DNA from: Chloroflexota bacterium
GTDB lineage: Bacteria > Chloroflexota > Dormibacteria > Dormibacterales > Dormibacteraceae
Assembly (NCBI GenBank): GCA_005880525.1
Contig: VBFW01000158.1
Coordinates: forward strand, 1 to 5,573
Reading direction: 5' to 3'
Length of the DNA: 5,573 nucleotides
Position numbers and translations under genes: made by a program
Notes under the pieces: generated by a model
Seen by the model: the letters and a program-made list of their open reading frames with translations, nothing else
Database searches by the model: none
Told to the model about the DNA's origin: nothing
Part shown: positions 1-5,573 of the stretch, piece by piece
Position numbering within the stretch: the stretch's first letter is position 1
Layout of the letters: each line of letters begins with the position of its first letter

Positions 1-139
1 CATCGGGTGCGCACCGTGCACGCGCGCGACCAGGCCCGGCGAGGATGAGCGCGCGGGACGCTGGTGGTGGGAGGACGGAGCCGTGAAGGAGTGCGGCTTG
101 CACTGGACACCCGACAACAGGCCGATGCCCGCGCGGTGA
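1..139 (+). CDS. cysH: Assimilatory APS reductase (Fe-S type), C-terminal end, cut by window start
   Basis: This is the last 45 codons of a gene that starts upstream of the window; the first whole codon is at 2-4 and the TGA stop is at 137-139. The visible tail contains IGCAPC (cysteine codons at 8-10 and 17-19), then GEDERAGRWWWED, then ECGLH (89-103). These are the C-terminal signatures of assimilatory adenylyl-sulfate reductase: the CxxC supplies two ligands of the [4Fe-4S] cluster, and the Cys in ECGLH forms the thiosulfonate intermediate. The family reduces APS to sulfite and AMP with thioredoxin in the cytoplasm. The CxxC pair argues for the Fe-S APS-type enzyme rather than the cluster-free E. 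coli-type PAPS reductase. The first cysteine pair and the nucleotide-binding part lie outside the window. Its stop overlaps the GTG start of the following ABC ATPase, which suggests coupled translation in one operon. Confidence 0.93.
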   Translation, partial: IGCAPCTRATRPGEDERAGRWWWEDGAVKECGLHWTPDNRPMPAR

Positions 140-885
140 GCAGCCGCACGGTTGCAGTCGAGCGCCTGAGCAAGGCATTTCCGCACGGGGATCGCAACCT
201 CGTGGCGCTTCAGGAAGTGACCCTCGACCTGCAGCCGGGCGAGTTCGTCTGCATCGTCGGTGCGTCAGGCTCGGGCAAGAGCACGCTGCTGAACGTGCTT
301 GCCGGCCTGGAAACCGCGTCGAGCGGCCGGTTCGAGGTTCAGGGTCGCGTGGCTCTGATGTTCCAGGAGGCTGCGCTGTTCCCCTGGCTGACGGCGTCGC
401 AGAACGTCGAGCTGGCGTTGAAGCTGCGAGGCGTGAATAAGCGCTCCGAGCGGAGGCAGCTGGCGCACGACCTGCTGGAGCGCGTGCACCTTCACGGCTT
501 CGAGCGGCGACGGCCGCATGAGCTCTCCGGCGGCATGAAGCAGCGAGTGGCGCTCGCGCGGGCGCTGGCGCAGGACGCCGATGTGCTGCTCATGGACGAG
601 CCGTTCGGCTCGGTCGACGCGATCACGCGCGACCTTCTGCACGAAGAGCTCCTCCGCCTGTGGCGCGCGAGCTCGCTGACCATCCTCTTCGTGACCCACA
701 ACGCGCGCGAGGCGGTGCGGCTTGGCGACCGGGTCCTGGTCTTCACGAGCCGGCCGGGCCGCGTGGCTCAGGAGTTCGAGATCGACCTGCCGCGACCCCG
801 CAGCCTCGACTCGCCCGAGCTGGCGGTGGTAGCGGGCCGCATCACCGAACGCCTGAAGCAGGAGATGCGCCCGGATGGCCACTGA
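136..885 (+). CDS. ABC transporter ATP-binding protein, nitrate/sulfonate/taurine type (SsuB/TauB-like)
   Basis: This is the cytoplasmic ATPase subunit of an importer, 249 residues from the chosen start, close to the usual SsuB/TauB length. Visible motifs are Walker A GASGSGKST (residues 42-50), a Q-loop in MFQEAALFPWLT, the signature LSGGM (130-134), Walker B DVLLMDE (149-155) and the H-loop histidine in VTHN (188). FPWLT after the Q-loop and DEPFGSVDAITR after Walker B are typical of the SsuB/TauB/NrtD group. GTG 136 is preferred because it overlaps the cysH stop as GTGA. In-frame GTGs at 64 and 91 would add residues lying inside cysH, although GGAG at 77-80 could serve the one at 91. The permease gene overlaps its 3' end. 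Placement after cysH points to a sulfur substrate (sulfate, sulfonate or sulfate ester), but the exact substrate cannot be read from this subunit. Confidence 0.93.
   Translation: MSSRTVAVERLSKAFPHGDRNLVALQEVTLDLQPGEFVCIVGASGSGKSTLLNVLAGLETASSGRFEVQGRVALMFQEAALFPWLTASQNVELALKLRGVNKRSERRQLAHDLLERVHLHGFERRRPHELSGGMKQRVALARALAQDADVLLMDEPFGSVDAITRDLLHEELLRLWRASSLTILFVTHNAREAVRLGDRVLVFTSRPGRVAQEFEIDLPRPRSLDSPELAVVAGRITERLKQEMRPDGH
860..865 (+). promoter_or_regulatory. Ribosome binding site for the permease gene
   Basis: AGGAGA lies inside the end of the ATPase gene, 10 nt before ATG 875 (counted from the AGGAG core). It supports ATG 875 as the permease start despite the 11-base overlap with the preceding gene. 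Confidence 0.65.
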
Positions 886-1723
886 GCCCGCCGTGCAGGA
901 GGTGGAGGAGCTCGCACCGGAGACCGTCGAGGTCCCCGAACGTCCGCACGGCATAAGGCGGTTGTGGTCGTGGCTGTGGCCGAAGCTGGCCGCGCTCGCG
1001 CTCTTCATCGCCGCGTGGCAGCTGGTCGTGTGGTCGGGGTGGCGCCCTGACTACGCCCTGCCAGGCCCGCTGCCCGTATTCCAGCGCCTGTCGGAGGACT
1101 TGGGCCGGCCCGATTTCTACGTGGGCGTCGCGATCACGCTGCGGCGCGCGCTCGTCGGCTACGCAGTCGCCATCGCCATCGGCAGCGCGGTCGGGCTCCT
1201 GGTCGCACGAGTGCCCATCGTGCGTAAGGCTGTGGGTCACGCGATCCTCGGCCTGCAGTCGATGCCGTCGATCGCCTGGTTCCCGCTCGCGATCCTCCTG
1301 TTCCAGCAGTCAGAGAGTGCGATCCTCCTCGTGGTCATCCTCGGCGCGGCGCCGGCGGTGGCGACCGGGCTCCTCGCCGGGGTCGACCAGGTGCAGCCGC
1401 TGCTGGTGCGGGTGGGGCGCGTGATCGGGGCGCGAGGCCTGCAACTCTACCGATACGTGATCCTGCCGGCCGCGCTGCCAGGCTACGTGGGCGGGCTCAA
1501 GCAGGGATGGGCCTTCGCGTGGCGGAGCCTGATGGCGGGCGAGATCATCACCATCGTGGCTCACCAGCCGTCGCTCGGCCAGCAGCTACAGTTCGCCCGC
1601 GACTTCGCTGACGCCCAGCAGCTGCTCGCGCTGATGATCGTCATCTTCTTCATCGGGGTGGTGGTGGACCTCGGCTTTGGCTTCGCCGACCGAGCCATCC
1701 GGCGGAGACGCGGCCTGGCCTAG
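875..1723 (+). CDS. ABC transporter permease, nitrate/sulfonate/taurine type (SsuC/TauC-like)
   Basis: This is the inner-membrane channel subunit paired with the preceding ATPase; 282 residues is slightly long for the SsuC/TauC group. An acidic N-terminal stretch of about 25 residues precedes the first membrane segment (about 37-54). It is followed by the loop YALPGPLPVFQRL, similar to the conserved LPSP region of the family. Further hydrophobic segments lie at about 92-111, 132-170 and 247-268. The cytoplasmic EAA-type loop that docks on the ATPase is seen as IGARG (184-188) followed by VILPAALP, and AWRSLMAGEI follows it. This order is characteristic of the BPD_transp_1 domain. The start overlaps the ATPase gene by 11 bases and has an AGGAGA site. 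The periplasmic or lipoprotein binding component is not next to it and may lie before cysH or elsewhere. Confidence 0.93.
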   Translation: MATEPAVQEVEELAPETVEVPERPHGIRRLWSWLWPKLAALALFIAAWQLVVWSGWRPDYALPGPLPVFQRLSEDLGRPDFYVGVAITLRRALVGYAVAIAIGSAVGLLVARVPIVRKAVGHAILGLQSMPSIAWFPLAILLFQQSESAILLVVILGAAPAVATGLLAGVDQVQPLLVRVGRVIGARGLQLYRYVILPAALPGYVGGLKQGWAFAWRSLMAGEIITIVAHQPSLGQQLQFARDFADAQQLLALMIVIFFIGVVVDLGFGFADRAIRRRRGLA

Positions 1724-1744
1724 GCGCGCGGCCCCCGGCTTGGT

Positions 1745-1750
1745 TATGTT
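1745..1750 (+). promoter_or_regulatory. Candidate -10 box for a leaderless carboxypeptidase transcript
   Basis: TATGTT fits the TANNNT pattern and ends 8 nt before ATG 1759. Transcription would then start at or within about 2 nt of the start codon. No convincing -35 element is seen, and no good Shine-Dalgarno sequence precedes the ATG. The same hexamer-to-ATG spacing occurs before the aldolase gene on the other strand. Confidence 0.45.
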
Positions 1751-1758
1751 TTTCGGGC

Positions 1759-2955
1759 ATGCGGGGGCGGATTCTGCTCGGACTCGCCGTGCTGCTGGCG
1801 GCGGCTCTGGGGCTCAACTATTTGCGTCCTGTGCCGGCCGTCGCCGCGACCTCTTCTGTCGTGTCGCAGAAGACCATCGCGGGCTCACCTCCCGCGCTGC
1901 CCTGGCCGAGCACCGGATCCGCGGCCGTCGGCGTTTCGGGCCTGGGCAAGGTGGCCGACTCAGGCAACGAGACCCAGATTCCAACCGCGAGCGTGGCCAA
2001 GGTGATGACAGCCCTGGTGGTCATGCACGACAAGCCGTTGGGGCTCGGTCAGACGGGCCCGTCGATCACCGTCACCGATGAGGACGTGCAGGCGTACCAG
2101 ACCGACCTGCAGCAGAAACAGTCGGTCGTCGCGGTACAGGCCGGGGAGGTCCTGACCCAGTACCAGGCGCTCCAGGCGATGCTAATCCCTTCCGGCAACA
2201 ACATCGCCGAGCTGCTCGCGCGCTGGGACGCGGGCTCAGTGCAGGCCTTCATCGATCGCATGAATGAACGAGCGCGTTCGCTCGGGCTGACGAAGTCGAA
2301 GTTCGCCGATCCCGCCGGGGCAGACAGCGGGACCGTCAGCACCGCCGGCGACCTGCTGGCGCTCGGTATGGTCGTGATGGCCGACCCGGTCATCGCGCAG
2401 ATCGTGAGCCTTCCGCAGGTCCAGCTCCCGGTCGCCGGCATGAAATACAACGTCAACGCCGCGCTCGGGCACGACGGGATCGTCGGCATCAAGACCGGCT
2501 CTGGCCTCGCCGAGGGCGCGAACTTCCTCTTTGCAGCGACGGTTACCGTCAGCGGCCACCAGCTGACGATCTTTGGATGCGTGATGGGGCAGCCGACACT
2601 CGATGCCGCATTCAGCGCCGCGCGAGGGCTCATCAGGGCCATGCAGCCGGCGCTCACCGTGAAGCAGGAGCTGGCGCGAAACCAGGCGGTGGGCGGCTAC
2701 GACACTCCGTGGGGGCTGCACTCAGACCTCATCTCGACAGTGGACGTGCCGATGGTCGAGTGGCCGGGCATGATCCTCCGCGAGCGGCTCGACGCGAGGG
2801 TGCTCAACCTCGACAAGCCGGTCAACCCGGGAACGCCGGCGGGGACCCTGCACGTGGTTCTAGGCGACTACGAGCTAGACGTTCCGGTTGTCACCGCCAG
2901 CCAGCTGTATCCGCCAGGCCGTTTTTGGCGGTTGACGCGCCTACCAAAGCTCTAG
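1759..2955 (+). CDS. Secreted serine-type D-Ala-D-Ala carboxypeptidase (PBP5/DacA family, peptidase S11)
   Basis: This family removes the terminal D-alanine from peptidoglycan pentapeptide side chains outside the membrane and so limits cross-linking. The 398-residue product has all three active-site motifs: SVAK (78-81, nucleophile S78 and general-base K81), SGN (145-147) and KTG (245-247). Around them are the family phrases IPTASVAKVMTAL, LIPSGNN and GIKTGS. The N-terminus is MRGR followed by a hydrophobic stretch (about 5-22) and AVAA, which looks like a signal peptide or an uncleaved anchor. Residues from about 300 onward form a beta-rich tail similar in position to the PBP5 C-terminal domain. 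It ends in a basic-hydrophobic stretch (RFWRLTRLPKL) that might touch the membrane, though no clear anchor helix is seen. The gene follows the permease by 35 bases but seems to have its own promoter, and its function is unrelated to sulfur uptake. Confidence 0.93.
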   Translation: MRGRILLGLAVLLAAALGLNYLRPVPAVAATSSVVSQKTIAGSPPALPWPSTGSAAVGVSGLGKVADSGNETQIPTASVAKVMTALVVMHDKPLGLGQTGPSITVTDEDVQAYQTDLQQKQSVVAVQAGEVLTQYQALQAMLIPSGNNIAELLARWDAGSVQAFIDRMNERARSLGLTKSKFADPAGADSGTVSTAGDLLALGMVVMADPVIAQIVSLPQVQLPVAGMKYNVNAALGHDGIVGIKTGSGLAEGANFLFAATVTVSGHQLTIFGCVMGQPTLDAAFSAARGLIRAMQPALTVKQELARNQAVGGYDTPWGLHSDLISTVDVPMVEWPGMILRERLDARVLNLDKPVNPGTPAGTLHVVLGDYELDVPVVTASQLYPPGRFWRLTRLPKL

Positions 2956-2960
2956 TTGAT

Positions 2961-3025
2961 GCGCGAGTGCCGGCATTGGCACGCCCAAAACCAGCGTTTG
3001 GCAGTGCGAGCGCCGGCACTCGCGC
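2961..3025. terminator. Composite hairpin between convergent genes, candidate bidirectional terminator or REP-like element
   Basis: A perfect 14-bp inverted repeat (2961-2974 with 3012-3025) encloses two further nested pairings: GCAC 2979-2982 with GTGC 3004-3007, and CCAAA 2985-2989 with TTTGG 2997-3001, leaving a 7-nt loop. It fills almost the whole gap between the carboxypeptidase stop (2953-2955) and the stop of the convergent gene, touching the last base of that TAG codon. Neither strand has a U-tract after the stem, so it is not a textbook intrinsic terminator. A dispersed palindromic repeat is the main alternative. Confidence 0.55.
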
Positions 3026-3741
3026 TAGCAGGCTAGGTCGTGGTCCAGATGGTTGTACGTGCTTTGGGTGAGCCAGACCGGAACGTTCACCAGCGGGGTG
3101 AACGGCGCGCATGAGTGGGCCGCGTTCCACTCCGCGCTGATGTTGCCGGGCACTGCGTTGACGCCGGTGATGATCAGCCACATTGGGAACGACGAATAAA
3201 TGCCCACCGGCAGGTCGGTCTGCGTCAGCCGCGTGACGGCGCCTTGCAGCGTGAAGCGGTTGAGGCTGAGGCTCTTCGACCACTTGTTGATGATCTCGAC
3301 GTCGAGCCACCACATGGCGATGCTGGAGACGCCCAACGAATAGGCGTAGTTGATCGACGTCTCCGCCTCGCTGCACCCGATGGCCCAGGCGCGCCGTTCG
3401 ATGTCGAGCCCGGTGATGGAATGCGACTGGTTCTTGCATGACGGCGTGACCAGGTACACGAACTGGTCCTCATATCCCGTGTTGATGTAGAGCGATGGAG
3501 GCGCCGAGCGCGGAGCGTTCATGTACTGCTCGACCAGGCACGGGTTGCCGCTGAACGGGGATCCCCAGTTGACGCCGAGGACCGCGAACGTGCCGGTCGA
3601 TGGTGGGGCCTGGCCGCACTGCGGGTACGAGATGTCGTAACCGTGCTCGCCCGACGTGTACGGGTCACCGGCCCCTGTGACCGGTTGCGACGTCGCCGTA
3701 CTGAGAAGTATCGCGAGGAGCACTGCAGCAGCCCAACGCAT
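3025..3741 (-). CDS. Secreted protein with GH25-lysozyme-like / DUF1906-like features, function unproven
   Basis: The 238-residue product begins with a clear signal peptide (MRW, then a hydrophobic run to about residue 16, likely cleaved near residues 18-24), so it acts outside the cell. The mature part starts with GYDISYPQCG (34-43). It continues with FAVLGVNWG (52-60), LYINTGY (84-90), a strong WWLDVE (144-149), GIYSS (180-184) and a tail VWLTQ...DHDLAC. An early Asp after a Gly-aromatic pair, a hydrophobic strand leading to D-x-E (D147, E149) and a later IYS strand follow the order of GH25 lysozyme-type TIM barrels, where D-x-E is catalytic. A second D-x-E occurs at 113-115. Six cysteines (42, 68, 102, 123, 211, 238) could form three disulfides. 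A run of six G, 7 nt before the ATG, can serve as ribosome binding site. It lies 33 bases after the aldolase gene. The family assignment rests on motif memory and is moderate; muramidase activity is a hypothesis. Confidence 0.8.
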   Translation of the reverse strand: MRWAAAVLLAILLSTATSQPVTGAGDPYTSGEHGYDISYPQCGQAPPSTGTFAVLGVNWGSPFSGNPCLVEQYMNAPRSAPPSLYINTGYEDQFVYLVTPSCKNQSHSITGLDIERRAWAIGCSEAETSINYAYSLGVSSIAMWWLDVEIINKWSKSLSLNRFTLQGAVTRLTQTDLPVGIYSSFPMWLIITGVNAVPGNISAEWNAAHSCAPFTPLVNVPVWLTQSTYNHLDHDLAC

Positions 3742-3757
3742 GCGGACACCCCCCGAA

Positions 3758-3779
3758 GGGAATTCCCGCTGAATTCAGC
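3758..3779. repeat. Two abutting short palindromes before the secreted-protein gene
   Basis: GGGAATTCCC (3758-3767) and GCTGAATTCAGC (3768-3779) are perfect palindromes lying directly side by side. They span the end of the aldolase gene (stop 3775-3777) and the short gap to the next start at 3741. They could be a protein-binding site or coincidence; neither is long enough to be a convincing terminator. Confidence 0.35.
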
Positions 3780-4698
3780 TTACCGCGGGCTGGGAGCTCC
3801 TTGTCAGCAGGCCCCATTCGGACAGCTGATGCTGAAGCGTCGCTCGGGCCGCTTCGTCGAGAGGCGCGATCGGCTTCGCCGGCCATGGCTCGCAGATGCC
3901 CTGCAGATCGAGGGCGGCCTTGATCGCCGATGGAAATACCCCGCCGCGAAGGCTCATGACCAGGGCGGTCAGGCGGTCCTGCTGTTCGCGCGCGGATTCG
4001 AGGTCGCCGCGGCGGAATGCGTCGTAAATCTGGACGACCCAGGCGGGCGCCACGTTGGCGGCGCCGCAGATGGTGCCCGCGCCGCCCATCACCAGTGAGA
4101 CCAGCAGCATCGTGTCGCTGCCCGTGAAGACTCGGAAGTGGGGGAGGTCGCGAGTGGCGGCGCGAACGAGCTCGAAGTACTCGAAGTTGCGGCTCGAGTC
4201 CTTGATCCCGACCAGCGAGCCCTCGCGCGCGAGTGTTGCCACGGTCTCCGGCTCGGCGACGACCTTCGTGAACTGCGGGATGTTGTAAAGGAGGATCGGG
4301 ATCGGGCTGCGGCGGGCCAGCGTGCGATAGAAGGCGAGCACGCCCGCCTGATCCATCGGGTAGTAGAACGGCGGAGTCACCAGCGCGGCGTCCGCGCCAA
4401 GCGCCGCTGCGGCCGCGACCTCGAGCTGGGCTGCGGCGAGGTGGGTCTGCGCCACACCGCAGATGACCGGCACGCGCCCGGCGTTGGCCTGGACGACCGC
4501 GGCGAGCATCGCCCGGCGCGAGCCCTCGTCCAGCGACGAGCACTCCCCGGTCGAGCCGAGCGGAAGCAGGCCCGCGACGCCGCCCGCCAGGACGTGGCCC
4601 ACCAGCCGTTCCACTCCCGCCTCGTCGACGCCGCCGTCGCGCGTCAGCGGGGTGGCGAGCGCGGGGATGACGCCGGCCAGGTCGTGGATCTTCAACAT
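3775..4698 (-). CDS. DHDPS/N-acetylneuraminate lyase-family aldolase, probably not lysine-pathway DapA
   Basis: This is a cytoplasmic class I (Schiff-base) aldolase or dehydratase of the DapA/NanA superfamily, 307 residues, a normal length for the (beta/alpha)8 fold. Visible landmarks are VIPALATPL (10-18), the pyruvate-carboxylate loop GSTGE (48-52), TPPFYYP (108-114), the catalytic tyrosine region YNIPQFTK with Y138, and the Schiff-base lysine in GIKDSS (K166). In true DHDPS the residue two after YNxP is an arginine that binds aspartate semialdehyde; here it is phenylalanine (F143). That argues for another 2-keto acid substrate, such as 2-keto-3-deoxy sugar acids or sialic acid. The ATG at 4698 is chosen over an upstream GTG at 4752 because homology begins at MLKIHDLAGVIPA and a -10 box lies 8 nt upstream. 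It follows a sugar-type ABC ATPase gene on the same strand, which fits a catabolic role. Confidence 0.92.
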   Translation of the reverse strand: MLKIHDLAGVIPALATPLTRDGGVDEAGVERLVGHVLAGGVAGLLPLGSTGECSSLDEGSRRAMLAAVVQANAGRVPVICGVAQTHLAAAQLEVAAAAALGADAALVTPPFYYPMDQAGVLAFYRTLARRSPIPILLYNIPQFTKVVAEPETVATLAREGSLVGIKDSSRNFEYFELVRAATRDLPHFRVFTGSDTMLLVSLVMGGAGTICGAANVAPAWVVQIYDAFRRGDLESAREQQDRLTALVMSLRGGVFPSAIKAALDLQGICEPWPAKPIAPLDEAARATLQHQLSEWGLLTRSSQPAVS

Positions 4699-4706
4699 GT
4701 ATGTGT

Positions 4707-4712
4707 AGGCTA
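4707..4712 (-). promoter_or_regulatory. Candidate -10 box for a leaderless aldolase transcript
   Basis: On the minus strand TAGCCT (TANNNT) ends 8 nt before ATG 4698, so the transcript would start at or next to the start codon. No Shine-Dalgarno sequence is seen in the intervening bases. No recognisable -35 hexamer is present; that position is occupied by the palindrome at 4727-4747. Confidence 0.45.
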
Positions 4713-4726
4713 GCGTCCCCACCCGG

Positions 4727-4747
4727 CCTCCCCACATTGTGGGGAGG
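4727..4747. promoter_or_regulatory. Perfect 21-bp palindrome, candidate operator upstream of the aldolase gene (or terminator of the ABC gene)
   Basis: CCTCCCCACA, one central T, then TGTGGGGAGG form a perfect odd-length palindrome in the 57-bp gap between the ABC ATPase stop (4756-4758) and the aldolase start. It covers the place where a -35 element would lie relative to the -10 at 4707-4712. A third copy of the core TCCCCAC lies at 4716-4722, 13 bp from the copy at 4729-4735. As RNA it could form a 9-bp stem with a 3-nt loop starting 9 nt after the ABC stop, but no U-tract follows. Confidence 0.5.
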
Positions 4748-4755
4748 GGCACACC

Positions 4756-5573
<818 letters not shown>

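Noticed and set aside
1..48. Frame 1 tail ending at TGA 46-48 as the upstream gene
   Set aside because: Its translation shows no known motif, whereas the frame beginning at base 2 gives unmistakable APS reductase motifs through to 139.
64..135. Extended N-terminus of the ABC ATPase starting at GTG 64
   Set aside because: These bases encode the conserved ECGLH end of cysH in another frame; the GTG at 136 overlapping the cysH stop is the better start.
265..1008. Long open frame on the minus strand opposite the ATPase gene
   Set aside because: The translation is Arg/His/Ala-rich without family motifs, as expected for the complement of a GC-rich gene; the plus-strand gene is certain.
1724..1758. 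Possible terminator between the permease and carboxypeptidase genes
   Set aside because: Only 4-base complementary stretches are present around a T-run, too weak to call; the T-run is better explained as part of the promoter region.
2577..3071. Open frame on the plus strand running across the carboxypeptidase end and the intergenic hairpin
   Set aside because: Its composition is that of a shadow frame; the similar peptide patterns on both strands near 2961-3025 come from the inverted repeat, not from coding.
3665..4735. 356-codon open frame on the minus strand overlapping the aldolase gene
   Set aside because: It is longer than the real gene but rich in Arg, Gly and Pro with no motifs. The overlapping frame has a complete DHDPS/NAL-family signature set.
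4699..4752. Upstream GTG (4752) start for the aldolase
   Set aside because: The added 18 residues are not family-like and would be read through the palindrome and -10 box; ATG 4698 matches where the family begins.

Overview
The window is GC-rich and densely coded. It holds six protein genes, two of them cut by the window edges, and no RNA gene, insertion sequence or CRISPR array that I can see. The organism looks like a free-living, high-GC bacterium. Two genes appear to have leaderless starts (a TANNNT hexamer, 8 nt, then ATG). The Fe-S type of APS reductase sits next to a sulfonate-type ABC transporter, and there is a secreted GH25-like protein of a kind I associate with Actinomycetota, Chloroflexota and Dormibacterota. 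The phylum is an inference from style, not a proven assignment.

Region 1 (1-1723, plus strand) is a sulfur-assimilation operon. The first 139 bases are the 3' end of cysH, encoding the C-terminal CxxC and ECGLH motifs of assimilatory APS reductase. This tail is easily missed because it is short and overlaps the next reading frame. Its TGA stop overlaps a GTG start (GTGA, 136-139) for an SsuB/TauB/NrtD-type ABC ATPase. The ATPase in turn overlaps an SsuC/TauC-type permease by 11 bases. Together they probably import sulfate, a sulfonate or another sulfur compound and feed the reductive pathway. No substrate-binding protein is visible.

Region 2 (1724-2955, plus) is a secreted serine D,D-carboxypeptidase of the PBP5/DacA family (peptidase S11). 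A candidate leaderless promoter lies just upstream. A 65-nt composite hairpin (2961-3025) separates it from the convergent gene that follows and may end transcription from both sides.

Region 3 (3025-5573, minus) reads right to left. It begins with the C-terminal part of a MalK/UgpC/MsmX-type sugar-importer ATPase. Next comes a 57-bp spacer with a perfect 21-bp palindrome and a candidate -10 box. Then follow a DHDPS/N-acetylneuraminate lyase-family aldolase that lacks the arginine expected of true DapA, and a small secreted protein with GH25-lysozyme-like motifs. The ATPase and aldolase suggest uptake and cleavage of a sugar or sugar acid. The link to the secreted protein is only positional.

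I found no clear evidence of a wholly new system. The points most worth following are the palindrome-controlled aldolase, the secreted GH25-like protein, the convergent hairpin, and the cysH-linked importer.
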